A stretch of DNA of 64,000 nucleotides from Gammaproteobacteria bacterium. GTDB lineage: Bacteria > Pseudomonadota > Gammaproteobacteria > Pseudomonadales > Porticoccaceae. Both the position numbers and the translations under genes were made by a program. The notes under the pieces are model-generated. The model was not told the DNA's origin and searched no databases. It was given only the letters and a program-made list of their open reading frames with translations. The stretch covers positions 62,001 through 126,000 of the forward strand of contig JADJET010000022.1 in the NCBI GenBank assembly GCA_016708925.1. The letters are read 5' to 3'. Of this stretch, positions 1 to 9,116 are shown piece after piece (the first letter of the stretch is position 1; each line of letters starts with the position of its first letter).

Positions 1-466
1 CCGCCGCGTCGAGGTCGTCGTCAGTGGAGACCCCGGTAGCGGCGAGCACCATCACCAGGCCGTCGATGCCGGCGGCGGCCTTGGTGCGCAAAAAGTCCGC
101 GATCAGGCCCGCCGCGTCGTCGAGCATGTCGAAATCGATGGCGGCGGCCGGCGCACCCAGGGCGATCAGCGCGCCGGCGGGCGACGGCAACGCAAGCCAC
201 ACATCGGCCCGGCCCGCCTGCTGATGGACCAGCGCGGCGATGGCGGTATCGCAAAAGCCCGCCACGGCGGGAGAATCCAGCACCGCGGCGAGGCGCGCGG
301 CGCCCCCGGCATCCGCCGCCAGGGCCGCGTGCGCGACCCAGAGCGCGCCCAGATCGAACGCGATGACCTGGGAGCGCAGCACCTTGTTGGCGTCGGCGAG
401 CCCGGCGACCTGGCGCATCGGTTCGCGGAACCAATCCGGGTGATTGGCGCCGAACACGCCGCGCAT
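1..466 (-). CDS. Hypothetical protein, possible fifth subunit of the carboxylase operon (3' end cut by window edge)
   Basis: The first 155 codons are visible and the frame runs off the left edge. It starts MRGVFGANHPDWFREP and is alanine-rich, with no motif I recognise. A stop codon in frame just upstream of the ATG fixes the maximum 5' limit. It lies 63 bases after the HyuB-type subunit on the same strand, so it is probably co-transcribed. In the characterised acetophenone carboxylase operon, two HyuA subunits, a small subunit and a HyuB subunit are followed by a separate fifth subunit of about 34 kDa (ApcE). The position matches, but this is inference from gene order only; I cannot confirm homology by eye. 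Confidence 0.6.
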   Translation of the reverse strand, partial: MRGVFGANHPDWFREPMRQVAGLADANKVLRSQVIAFDLGALWVAHAALAADAGGAARLAAVLDSPAVAGFCDTAIAALVHQQAGRADVWLALPSPAGALIALGAPAAAIDFDMLDDAAGLIADFLRTKAAAGIDGLVMVLAATGVSTDDDLDAA

Positions 467-529
467 AGTCGTGAAAACTCAGCCAGCGCAGGGCGCCGCC
501 GCCGTCACACCAGGCGCGTACCCGTCCGG

Positions 530-2818
530 TCACGCCAGCCGCGCCCGCAGCGTCTCGAGCTCGGCCTGCAACCGCTCGATCTCGACATCCTTGGGATCGG
601 GCATCATCACCGCCTGGATGGCATCCGCCGGACAGGTGCGCGCGGGTGCACCCAGGTGCAGCACGGTCGGGTCGTCCCAACTACCGTAGTAGGGCAGATG
701 GGCGGGCGGCAGCGCCTGCGTCCAGCGGGCGGCAAATTCCTTGAACGGCACGGCGCGGGCCAGGCGGCGTTTGCGCTCCTCCGCGCGCGCCCGTTGCGTG
801 GCTTCCAGATCGACCGCGCCGGTGTCGTAGTTCATCACCACGTGGTACATCGTCTCGATCACGCGGCGCGAGACGATGCCGTCGCGCCAGTCCCGCACGA
901 TGTCCGCGGGGTCGCGTTCGAGCACGTCGCCGTAACCGCCGCCGCCGCCCTGGGTGATCATGTACAGCTCGCCGGGCTGGCCCAGCTCGAATTGCAGGCC
1001 GCCGTGGTGGCTGCTGTAGCGGGCGTTCGGGAACGGCCGCTCGTTCATGATCTCCTCGATGGTGTAGCGCATCAGCGCGCGGTCGTCTTTCATTACCTCG
1101 AAGACATTGACGCCCTTCACCTTGCACAGCGGATAGCAGCCCGGCGCATAGCCGCCGAAAATGCCGTAGGTCGAGGGAAACTTCGACCCGATGAAATTCG
1201 TCATGTAGCCCCAGGCGCCGGTGTCCTTGTGGGTGGCGATCTGCTGATAGCCGTGGCCGCCGCGATATTTACCGAAGCCGCAGTTGTCCACCATCACCCG
1301 GTGCGGAACGATTTTCATCATCGGCACTTCTTCTTCGATCAGCTCCTGTTCGCCGATGTCGGCCATGGACGCGAAGATGGGCGCGACCGAATGTTCGCCG
1401 TCGCGGGTGGCGCGGGCGGCGCCGCCCATGCCGTTGAGGTCGGCGCAGACATTGCCGACGAATTCGTCGTGCTGGTTGATCCCGCCGTACACGAAGGTGG
1501 TGATCATGTTGTACCAGCAGGCAATGATGTCGGTGGACTTATAGCCCGCCGAATACAGCAGTTTCGGAATCGTCAGCTGGACCGCGGTAAAGGCCGGGAA
1601 GAAGGTCATCATGCTCTGGGCGTTGGGCGCCTCCGGCGAGCAGTTGAGCGTTGAGCCCGGATCGGTGAGTACCCGGATCGGCGCGAACACCGCCTGATTG
1701 CGCGGCAGGTCGGGCCACACGAACATCAAAAAAAGCTGCGCCAGCATCCCCTTCATGGACGCCAGCACCGTGTTGTTGGCGCGGTTGAGAAACTGCGGCG
1801 AGGAACCGCGCAGGTCGATGATCAGCTCGTCGTCGCGCTTGGTCACTTCGCAGCGGATCTTGATCAGCACGTTCTCGCGCAGGGTACTGTCGGCGAACAC
1901 CACCGAGCGCGCGGTGCCGTCGGGCCAGGTGCGCAGGCGGCGGCGCACTTCCATCTCGGTGTCGGTGAGGGTGCCGCGCACGGTGGCGAGGAAAGCCTCC
2001 ACGCTGTGCGCGCGGATGATGTCCTCCACCCGCTGCTTCACGCGCAGACAGGCGTGCAGCTTGGCCTTCATGCCTTCGAGTTGCAGCTTGGGTTCGCGCA
2101 CCGAGTTTTGCAGGAAGATGAGCAGATCCCGACGGAACTCGAAATTCTCGCCGACCTTGAGCGGCGACATTTTCAGGCCTTCGTCGTAGGGCGACTCGGC
2201 GCCGCCCGGCATGCCGCCCGGTTCGCAGGCGCCGTTTTCGCCTTCGTGAACGATGGCGCCGACAAAACAGACGATCTCGCCGCCGTCGAACACCGGGATG
2301 AACAGGCTCTGGTCGGTGTTGTGGATGTTGCCGTAGCGGGCGTCGTTGTGCATGAAGATGTCGCCCTCACGGATGCCCACCGTGGGGTCATCCTTCCAGT
2401 ACTTGAGGACGAACTTGACGGGATGCTGGGCCAGCACCGAGAACACCAGCACGCCGCCGGCGCTCGACAGCGACAAATCGCCCTGGCACGAGAAGATTCC
2501 CGAGATCAGGTCGCCCCACTTGGCTCCGGGCGCCGCGCCCATCTGCTCGACCATGTCGAAGGATTCGTTGCAGGCGGTCTGGAGCCGGTTGCGGATCAGG
2601 TTGAGCTCCTCGGGTTTGTCTTTCCAGACCGCGACCGCGGCCTGCTCCCGCGCCGTGGGCGTCGACACGCTGTGGTCGCCCATGATCGCGGGATCGGGCC
2701 CGAGGTAGAGCACGTTTTCGTCGAGGAATTTCTCGATCAGGCTGCGCTGGCCGGGTGTGTGGCCGTGGCTGTGACCGTGGCTGTGACCGTGGGTAGGTGT
2801 CTGTGTCATGGATGCCAT
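530..2818 (-). CDS. HyuB-type subunit of an acetone/acetophenone-carboxylase-like enzyme
   Basis: 762 residues, the usual length for the hydantoinase B/oxoprolinase family subunit of ATP-dependent ketone carboxylases. The C-terminal glycine cluster GGGGGYGDVLERDP, near residue 625, is typical of HyuB. The N-terminus is unusual: His at residues 10, 12, 14, 16, 18 and 20 form a possible metal-binding tail. An ATG three codons in (2809) is an equally good start, and neither has a strong ribosome site. The start follows the stop of the upstream HyuA-type gene by one base, so translation is probably coupled. Known relatives carboxylate acetone or acetophenone using ATP, while others are hydantoinases or oxoprolinases. 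Substrate is unknown here. Confidence 0.85.
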   Translation of the reverse strand: MASMTQTPTHGHSHGHSHGHTPGQRSLIEKFLDENVLYLGPDPAIMGDHSVSTPTAREQAAVAVWKDKPEELNLIRNRLQTACNESFDMVEQMGAAPGAKWGDLISGIFSCQGDLSLSSAGGVLVFSVLAQHPVKFVLKYWKDDPTVGIREGDIFMHNDARYGNIHNTDQSLFIPVFDGGEIVCFVGAIVHEGENGACEPGGMPGGAESPYDEGLKMSPLKVGENFEFRRDLLIFLQNSVREPKLQLEGMKAKLHACLRVKQRVEDIIRAHSVEAFLATVRGTLTDTEMEVRRRLRTWPDGTARSVVFADSTLRENVLIKIRCEVTKRDDELIIDLRGSSPQFLNRANNTVLASMKGMLAQLFLMFVWPDLPRNQAVFAPIRVLTDPGSTLNCSPEAPNAQSMMTFFPAFTAVQLTIPKLLYSAGYKSTDIIACWYNMITTFVYGGINQHDEFVGNVCADLNGMGGAARATRDGEHSVAPIFASMADIGEQELIEEEVPMMKIVPHRVMVDNCGFGKYRGGHGYQQIATHKDTGAWGYMTNFIGSKFPSTYGIFGGYAPGCYPLCKVKGVNVFEVMKDDRALMRYTIEEIMNERPFPNARYSSHHGGLQFELGQPGELYMITQGGGGGYGDVLERDPADIVRDWRDGIVSRRVIETMYHVVMNYDTGAVDLEATQRARAEERKRRLARAVPFKEFAARWTQALPPAHLPYYGSWDDPTVLHLGAPARTCPADAIQAVMMPDPKDVEIERLQAELETLRARLA

Positions 2819-2819
2819 C

Positions 2820-5006
2820 TCAGTTGACGCCGTGCCGTTCCAGCCAGGCGGAGCCCTGGCGGCCCATGGTCAGCGACCAGTCGGGATACACGAGATAGGT
2901 AGTGTGCGGAGTCTCCACCAGCGCCGGACCCGCAATCACCGCGCCCTCAGGCACATCGGCGATGTCGTACACCCGGGTGGCAACCGGTCCCTCGATGCCG
3001 TCGTACCAGCAGTCGCGGGTCGATCTGGCGGACGTGCTTGCTGCCGGTCGCGGGGCGGCGCGCTCCAGCATCACCGCATCGTGCTCGACATAGGACAGCA
3101 CGCGAATCACATTGACCCGGATTCCGGCTTCCGGTGCCGCGCTGCCCACGCCGTAGCGCTTCTGGTAGTTGGCGCTGAACAGGTCCAGCAAGGTCATCAC
3201 GTCCTGATCCGAACGCAGGCGGTTGATCGGGCTCACCACCGCGGTCTGGGCGAGCTGATTGCCGTAGCGCATGTCGAATTCGACGCGGACGCGGATGGCC
3301 TCCGGTGCCACCCCCTGGCGCAGCAGATCCTCGCGGCCCAGTTCTTCGAGCAGTGCCACGGTCGCGTTGATGCGGGTGAAATCGTCCAGCACCTGACGCT
3401 TGGTGGCGTCGTAGAGCATCAGATACAGCGAGCGCTCGTGGATGTGGAGCTGATTCATGCTGCCCGCGCCGAGCGCCGAAAACACCGCGCTGAAGGGCGG
3501 AATCAGGATGCGCGAAATGCCGATCTTGCCGGCATAACCGCAGGCGTGGAGCGGACCGCCGCCGCCGTAGGACAGCAGCGTGAACTGGCGCGGGTCGTAA
3601 CCCTTCACCGCCACTTCCTTGAAGATCGCATCGGCCATGTTGGCGTCCACCTTGCGGCGCATGGCGAGCGCCGCCGCCTCCAGATCGAGGCCGGTGGGTT
3701 CGCAGATGTGCTCGCGAATGGCGCGCTCGGCGCGGCGCCGGTTCAGCTTGATGCGCCCGCCGGCGTAGTTGTCCGCGTCGAGGTAGCCGAGGATGAGGTT
3801 GGCATCGGTCGTGGTCGGAAAGCGGCCGCCGCGGCCATAGCAGGCCGGACCCGGATCGGACCCGGCGCTTTCCGGTCCCACTTCCACCGCGTTCCAGAGG
3901 CGGTCGAAGCGCGCGATGGAGCCGCCGCCCGCACCCAGCGTGTGCAGGTAGCTCATCGGGGTGCTGACCAGCCAGCGGTCGATGACGGGATTGAAATCGT
4001 AGAACTTCACGCCGTCGCCGGTGACCAGCCCGATATCGAAGCTGGTGCCGCCCATGTCGGTGGCGATCAGATTGGGCTCGTTGAACTGCACGGACAGACT
4101 CTGGGTGGCCTCCAGTCCTGCCACCGGACCCGAATGCACGGTTTGCAGGGAGTGGGTGGAGCTCATTTGCGCCATGCCGCCGGAGTTGTGCACCACCAGC
4201 ATGGGACGCCGGTAGCCATGCCGGCGCAGCACCCGCTCCAGACTCGCCAGACCGTGGTACATCTGGTCGTGCAGATAGGCATCGAGAATCGCCGACATGG
4301 TGCGGGCGTATTCGCCCTTGCGGCCGGCCACGCGGTGCGACAGCACAATGGGAATCGCGCCCAGCAGATGGCTCGGGTATTCCTCCAGAATGATCCGCTC
4401 GACCTGTTTTTCATGGGCCGGATTGACCACCGAGTTCACCAGCGCCACCACGAAGGCCTGGGCGCCGCGATCCACCAGCCGGCGCACCGCGGTGCGGACG
4501 TTCTCCGGATCCACCGTAAAAACCACATCGCCGCGGAAATCGATGCGCTCGTCGATGCCCTCGATCATGGCGCGCGGCACGATGGGCACCGGCCGGGTGG
4601 CGGCGGGCAGATCCTGCTGCTGAGCGTCGCTGAGGCCATCGCCGTAGCCGCGCGCGCGCATCAGCGGCACCGAGAACTCGAAGCCCGAGGTGGTGAGCAA
4701 GCCGACGCGCGGACCCTTGCGCTCGATCAGCGCGTTGGTGCCGAGCGTGGTGGCATAGCGCACCGCATCCACCTCGGACAGCACCAGCTCGACTTCGAGG
4801 CCGAGCTGGCCGCAGGCATCCTCCAGCGCCGCCATGAAACCGGACGCCAGATTGTGGTGGGTGGTGAGCGCCTTGCCCTCGGCGCGGCGCTCGTTCCATA
4901 CCAGAAAGCAGTCGGTGAAGGTCCCGCCGATATCGACGCTGACCCGTTTCATTTCGGCGGCGGTGCCGGATCCGGCCGCCGCGGTCATGGCTGCGGCTTG
5001 AGTCAC
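2820..5006 (-). CDS. HyuA-type ATPase subunit (second of two), ketone-carboxylase-like
   Basis: Member of the hydantoinase A/oxoprolinase family with an ASKHA-type ATP-binding fold. The first phosphate motif DIGGTFTD is at residues 25-32, the second (TDMGGTSFDIG) near residue 315, and a glycine-rich SYGGGGPLHACG segment near residue 480. I chose the GTG at 5006 because it overlaps the TGA of the upstream small subunit (GTGA) and has GGGAGG seven bases upstream. ATGs at 4988 and 4952 are alternatives. It gives 728 residues. With its paralogue at 5355-7280 it would form the paired ATPase subunits seen in acetophenone carboxylase; hydantoinase remains possible. Confidence 0.87.
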   Translation of the reverse strand: MTQAAAMTAAAGSGTAAEMKRVSVDIGGTFTDCFLVWNERRAEGKALTTHHNLASGFMAALEDACGQLGLEVELVLSEVDAVRYATTLGTNALIERKGPRVGLLTTSGFEFSVPLMRARGYGDGLSDAQQQDLPAATRPVPIVPRAMIEGIDERIDFRGDVVFTVDPENVRTAVRRLVDRGAQAFVVALVNSVVNPAHEKQVERIILEEYPSHLLGAIPIVLSHRVAGRKGEYARTMSAILDAYLHDQMYHGLASLERVLRRHGYRRPMLVVHNSGGMAQMSSTHSLQTVHSGPVAGLEATQSLSVQFNEPNLIATDMGGTSFDIGLVTGDGVKFYDFNPVIDRWLVSTPMSYLHTLGAGGGSIARFDRLWNAVEVGPESAGSDPGPACYGRGGRFPTTTDANLILGYLDADNYAGGRIKLNRRRAERAIREHICEPTGLDLEAAALAMRRKVDANMADAIFKEVAVKGYDPRQFTLLSYGGGGPLHACGYAGKIGISRILIPPFSAVFSALGAGSMNQLHIHERSLYLMLYDATKRQVLDDFTRINATVALLEELGREDLLRQGVAPEAIRVRVEFDMRYGNQLAQTAVVSPINRLRSDQDVMTLLDLFSANYQKRYGVGSAAPEAGIRVNVIRVLSYVEHDAVMLERAAPRPAASTSARSTRDCWYDGIEGPVATRVYDIADVPEGAVIAGPALVETPHTTYLVYPDWSLTMGRQGSAWLERHGVN

Positions 5007-5362
5007 GACCGGCCCTCCCCGTGACGCGCCTTGAGGCTGTCGATATCGAGTTGCAGATCGTCCCGCGTCAATGGATGTCCGGGCGGCAGGTATTCGACCT
5101 CGATCTGGGTGGCGCACTGCGGGCAGTAGTATTCGATGATCCGGCACCAGGTCGGGTCCGGCGCGAAGGTGAACGCATAGCGCTCGGGGTCGATCTTGGG
5201 ATGATGCACGTCCCGGGGATCGCGCTCGCACACCAGCAGTGCGTCCTTGTAAGGCCCGCGCGCACTGCCCAGCTCCGCGTCGCAGCGGCGGCAGTGCCAG
5301 GTCTCGCGCGCCAGATCGATGGCGAGGTATTCGGTGATGGCTACCCGATCGGGTTCAGACAT
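5003..5362 (-). CDS. Small zinc-ribbon subunit, acetone/acetophenone carboxylase gamma-like
   Basis: 119 residues (about 14 kDa) with two CxxC pairs, WHCRRCDAELG near residue 24 and EYYCPQCATQ near residue 80, which should bind one zinc ion. Small Cys-rich subunits of this size occur in acetone carboxylase (gamma) and acetophenone carboxylase (15 kDa subunit), where they belong to the core complex. It overlaps the upstream HyuA gene by 8 bases and the downstream one by 4, so the three are translationally coupled. Its presence between two HyuA genes is the best argument that this operon is a carboxylase and not a plain hydantoinase. Confidence 0.8.
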   Translation of the reverse strand: MSEPDRVAITEYLAIDLARETWHCRRCDAELGSARGPYKDALLVCERDPRDVHHPKIDPERYAFTFAPDPTWCRIIEYYCPQCATQIEVEYLPPGHPLTRDDLQLDIDSLKARHGEGRS

Positions 5363-7280
5363 GCGCTTGTGCCTCCAGAATCAGATCGCCATTGGCGGAT
5401 ACCCGAAACGACCAGCCGGGCCGCACCAGGCAGGTGAGATAGGCATCGCGAAACAGCGCGGGTCCGGTGCCTGCGCTGCCGGGCGACAGGCCTTTGAGGG
5501 CGTAGACCGGCAGCTCGGCGGGCTCTCCATCCAGATACACCAGGGCCGAACCGGCTGCCACCGCCGCCCGCGCCGGCACTTCGGTAGTGGCGGGCAATTG
5601 GGGTTGCCGCAGGCCATGGGTCGCCACCAGGCGCAGGCCCGCATCGTCCAGGCCGGCGGGGGCCGCGCCCTGCCAGGGCTGGGCCGTCAGGCGGCCGTTC
5701 ACGGCGCCGCAAACCTCGACCACTTCGGCCCAGGCGCCCGCGGCCAGGCCCTCGCCAAACATGTCGCGGCGGGCGCGCTCGCGCAGTTCGGCGAGCACCA
5801 CCTCGGCGCCGCGCGCCGCCACCTCCGCCACCGGCATCCGGTACTGGTGGGACAGATCGCTGAACCCGATGCCGTAGGCGCTGAACACCGACGCGTAGGC
5901 CGGCACGATCACGCGCCGGAACCCCGCTGCCGCGGCGATGCCGCAGGCGTTCATGGGTCCGCCGCCGCCAAAGGCGAGCAGATCGCCGCCGGGCGCAATG
6001 CCGCGACTGGCGAGGATGTCCCGCAGGTGCGTCGCGACCTGGGTTTCGTAGGCCGCGATCATGCGCTGCACGGCGGCGCCCAGCGCCAATCCCAAAGGCT
6101 CCGCGATGTTTTCGCCGATCACCTTCTCGGCCAGGCCGGGATCGAGCTTGAGCTCGCCGCCCAGGTAGTTGTCCGGGTCCAGCACACCGGCGAGCAACAG
6201 GGCATCGGTGATGGTGGGCACGCTGCCGCCGCGACCAAAGCAGGCGGGGCCGGGCGCGGCGCCGACGCTCTCCGGCCCGATGCGGATGGCGTCGCCATCG
6301 AGGCGAAAGATGGAACTGCCGCCGTAGCCGATGCTGACGATATCGCCCATCGGAAAGGACGCGGGAATCTCCTCATCCCCGACCAGGCCGTGGGCGAACT
6401 CGGTGGCCGCGCCGTCCACCAGCGTGGAAATATCGGTGGTGGTACCGCCGATGTCCACGGCGACCAGCAGCGGCGAGCGATACCAGCGCGCGTAAGCGGC
6501 GGCGCCGGCCAGGCCGCCGCGCGGTCCGGAGCCGTAGGTCTTGATCGCGGTGGTCTTGGCCACCCGGGCGGAATCGCCGTCGTTGCGATAGATCAGCAGC
6601 GGACTGCCCAGATGGTGCTGCCGGGTGACACGCTCGGCGCCGTACAGAAACAGCTCCATACCGGGATGAAGGTAGGAATTCACCACCGCAGAAAACAGCC
6701 GGCGGCCGTGGTCGTCGTCGCGCACCAGCTCGTGAGAAAAGAGTACGGGAATGGCGCCCAGCAGATGGCGTGGATAGCGCTCCAGCACTTCGTCCTTGAC
6801 CAGCAGCTCCTGGGCCGGCTCCGGCAGCGCGACCACGATGCGCGACACGCCCTGGGAGATGAGCTGGCTGACGCTGGCCATCAGCCCGGTGGCATCGACG
6901 GCACCGCCCTCGAAGCGCAGGCCGACCACGGGACTGGGCACCATGGCCGCCCACAGTCCCGTGCTGCCCAGGCGGTCGGCGCCATACAGGCGATGCTCCT
7001 CGCCCGCGAGCACCATGACGCCGACCGGGGTGCCCTTGTGTTCCACCACGGCGTTGGTGCCGGAAGTCGTCGAGTAGCGCAGATATTCGGTCTCGCCGAG
7101 CAGGCGCGCGAGATCGGTTTCGCCATAGCACTCCAGCGCCAGGCGCTCCAGCACGGCGATGAAACATTGCGACAGGTCGTGCGGCGTGGTGGGCGATTTG
7201 ACGTGCAGTACGCGTTCGCCGTCGCTGGCGATGGCGTCCGTGAAGGAGCCGCCGTTGTCGATATTGACCAGAAATGCCAT
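5355..7280 (-). CDS. HyuA-type subunit (first of two), ketone-carboxylase-like
   Basis: 641 residues (about 70 kDa) from the ATG at 7280. The open frame extends 19 codons further upstream, but the family fold starts at MAFLVNID. The first phosphate motif is altered to DNGGSFTD (residues 8-15), where family members normally have D-I/V-G-G-T-F-T-D. The second, AVDIGGTTTDIS, near residue 275 is intact, as is the LAFGGGGPMNACG segment near residue 435. It is the promoter-proximal gene of the operon, matching the 70-kDa subunit position in acetophenone carboxylase operons. The Asn and Ser substitutions may mean this paralogue binds nucleotide differently; that is inference. Confidence 0.83.
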   Translation of the reverse strand: MAFLVNIDNGGSFTDAIASDGERVLHVKSPTTPHDLSQCFIAVLERLALECYGETDLARLLGETEYLRYSTTSGTNAVVEHKGTPVGVMVLAGEEHRLYGADRLGSTGLWAAMVPSPVVGLRFEGGAVDATGLMASVSQLISQGVSRIVVALPEPAQELLVKDEVLERYPRHLLGAIPVLFSHELVRDDDHGRRLFSAVVNSYLHPGMELFLYGAERVTRQHHLGSPLLIYRNDGDSARVAKTTAIKTYGSGPRGGLAGAAAYARWYRSPLLVAVDIGGTTTDISTLVDGAATEFAHGLVGDEEIPASFPMGDIVSIGYGGSSIFRLDGDAIRIGPESVGAAPGPACFGRGGSVPTITDALLLAGVLDPDNYLGGELKLDPGLAEKVIGENIAEPLGLALGAAVQRMIAAYETQVATHLRDILASRGIAPGGDLLAFGGGGPMNACGIAAAAGFRRVIVPAYASVFSAYGIGFSDLSHQYRMPVAEVAARGAEVVLAELRERARRDMFGEGLAAGAWAEVVEVCGAVNGRLTAQPWQGAAPAGLDDAGLRLVATHGLRQPQLPATTEVPARAAVAAGSALVYLDGEPAELPVYALKGLSPGSAGTGPALFRDAYLTCLVRPGWSFRVSANGDLILEAQAHV

Positions 7281-7414
7281 GAAATATCGTCCACTGCGAG
7301 AGGATGACTGGCCGCGGGAAGCGCAGCGATCACCCAAGCCGCACCCGGCGGGAGCCAGTGTGGTCAGCGTCGCATGACGGATTTCCCGGCCTCGGCCGCA
7401 CGCGCCGGCCTGTA

Positions 7415-7457
7415 ATTATCGGGGTAGTTACCACGCTGGTTATCGGGATAACCAGCG
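7415..7457. promoter_or_regulatory. Tandem palindromic operator upstream of the carboxylase operon
   Basis: A perfect inverted repeat with 11-base arms (CGCTGGTTATC, then GG, then GATAACCAGCG) lies at 7434-7457. A degenerate copy of the same core (TTATCGGGGTAGTTA) starts at 7416, 24 bases away, about two helical turns. It is 135-180 bases upstream of the first operon ATG, where a transcription-factor site is expected. No regulator gene is adjacent, so the binding protein is unknown. Confidence 0.55.
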
Positions 7458-7621
7458 GGCTCGCCGGCGCGACGCCCATAACAATACAGGCACCCCGGCA
7501 CTGTCAACCTGACGCGCGCATCGGATGAGGAAAAATTGCGCGAAAAACGCCAACCGCGCGCAGCGGCCCGCGTCGTTACCGCGAAGAACCTGCCTCCGCC
7601 CTCGCGGCAAGCCGCGATCCT

Positions 7622-7652
7622 GGCGGATGCGCTGGCGCTTATCCGCCCTACG
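7622..7652 (-). repeat. REP-like palindromic repeat, copy 1
   Basis: Reads, on the minus strand, CGTAGGGCGGATAAGCGC followed by CAGCGCATCCGCC. GGCGGAT and ATCCGCC form the stem around GCGC(C)AGCG. Near-identical copies lie at 61134-61162 and 62739-62767. All three are intergenic. This copy lies in the 489-base gap between the carboxylase operon and rimO, which otherwise holds only the operator and no convincing gene. Confidence 0.7.
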
Positions 7653-7769
7653 CATGGCGATATCCCGCGTGGGCACGGTTCATCGACCTTGGCCCGCCCG
7701 ACGACAGATGTTTCCGGCATTGCTGCCGTCTGTGGGGTTTTCACACCGCCGCGCAGGCGGGAAGGATGT

Positions 7770-9116
7770 TCAGGATGCGGGCGCCGCCAGCTGACCGTAC
7801 AGGTCATAGTCGTCGGCTTCCTCGATCAGCACCTGCACCAGATCGCCGGGGCGCAACGCGCTCCCCTCCGGTTCCGGATCGATATAGACGTGACCGTCGA
7901 TCTCGGGCGCGTCGCCGCGGGACCGGCCGATGGCTCCCGCGTCGGTGACTTCATCGACCAGCACTTCAAGGGTGCGCCCGACCCTGGCCTGGAGGCGCGC
8001 CGCGCTGATTTCCTGCTGCGCCGCCATCAACCGTTCCCAGCGCTCGCGCTTGACCTCCTCCGGCACCGCGCCGGGCAGCGCGTTGGCGCGGGCACCGGCC
8101 ACCGCCTCGTACTGAAAACAGCCGACGCGGTCGAGCTGCGCGGCGCCGAGCCAGTCGAGCAGGAGCTGAAAATCCGCTTCCGTTTCGCCGGGAAAGCCGA
8201 CGATGAAGGTGCTGCGCAGCACCAGGTCGGGACATTGGCGGCGCCAGTCATGAATCCGGTCGAGAGTCTTTTCCTGATGCGCCGGGCGCTTCATGGCCTT
8301 GAGCACGGCGGGACTCGCGTGCTGAAAGGGAATGTCGAGGTAACGCAGGATGCGCCCCTCCGCCAGCAGCGGAATCACCGCGTCCACATGGGGATAGGGA
8401 TAGACATAGTGCAGGCGCACCCACACACCCAGTTCGCCCAGCGCCCGGCACAGCTCCAGCATGCTGGTTTTTACCGGCCGGCCCTGCCAGAAGCCGGTGC
8501 GGTACTTGAGGTCCACGCCGTAGGCGCTGGTGTCCTGGGAGATCACCAGCAGCTCGCGCACACCGGCGGCGACCAGCCGCTCGGCCTCGTCCAGCACCTC
8601 GCCGACCGGGCGGCTGACCAGGCGGCCGCGCAGATCGGGGATGATGCAGAAGGTGCAGGCATGGTTACAGCCCTCGGCGATCTTCAGGTAGGCGTAGTGG
8701 CGCGGCGTCAGCTTGATGCCCTGGGGCGGCACCAGATCGCGATACGGATCGTGCGCCGCCGGAGCCGGCGCCCAGGCGCGCACCGCCGCCACCACCTGCT
8801 CGTACTGCTGGGGTCCGGATACCGCGAGGACATCGGGATGTACCGCGCGGATCGCGCCCTCGTCGCCGCCCATGCAGCCGGTCACGATCACGCGGCCGTT
8901 TTCGGCCAGCGCCTCGCCGATCGCATCGAGTGATTCCTGCTTGGCGCTGTCGATGAAACCGCAGGTGTTCACCACCACCACGTCGGCGCCGTCATAGCTG
9001 GGCGAGACTTCGTAACCCTCCAGCCGCAACTGGGTGAGGATGCGCTCGGAATCGACCAGCGCCTTGGGGCAACCGAGGCTGACGAAACCGACCCGTCCTG
9101 CTTTGCTTTCTGTCAT
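7770..9116 (-). CDS. rimO: Ribosomal protein S12 methylthiotransferase RimO
   Basis: 448 residues, normal length. RimO is a radical-SAM enzyme that adds a methylthio group to the conserved aspartate of ribosomal protein S12. The N-terminal UPF0004 domain carries the three auxiliary-cluster cysteines, in SLGCPKALVDSE (Cys16), NTCGFI and VTGCMGG. The radical-SAM CxxxCxxC motif is EGCNHACTFC, and a C-terminal TRAM-like domain covers about the last 70 residues. The SLGCPKALVDSE signature distinguishes RimO from MiaB. It stands alone, transcribed leftward, between intergenic gaps. Confidence 0.97.
   Translation of the reverse strand: MTESKAGRVGFVSLGCPKALVDSERILTQLRLEGYEVSPSYDGADVVVVNTCGFIDSAKQESLDAIGEALAENGRVIVTGCMGGDEGAIRAVHPDVLAVSGPQQYEQVVAAVRAWAPAPAAHDPYRDLVPPQGIKLTPRHYAYLKIAEGCNHACTFCIIPDLRGRLVSRPVGEVLDEAERLVAAGVRELLVISQDTSAYGVDLKYRTGFWQGRPVKTSMLELCRALGELGVWVRLHYVYPYPHVDAVIPLLAEGRILRYLDIPFQHASPAVLKAMKRPAHQEKTLDRIHDWRRQCPDLVLRSTFIVGFPGETEADFQLLLDWLGAAQLDRVGCFQYEAVAGARANALPGAVPEEVKRERWERLMAAQQEISAARLQARVGRTLEVLVDEVTDAGAIGRSRGDAPEIDGHVYIDPEPEGSALRPGDLVQVLIEEADDYDLYGQLAAPAS

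Noticed and set aside
2808..5024. Long rightward open frame (738 codons) antisense to the second HyuA-type gene
   Set aside because: Composition is Arg/His/Gly/Ala noise expected from the opposite strand of a high-GC gene. The leftward frame has clear HyuA motifs. Similar antisense frames at 5319-7307, 9272-11110, 44278-46530 and 52803-54512 were rejected for the same reason.
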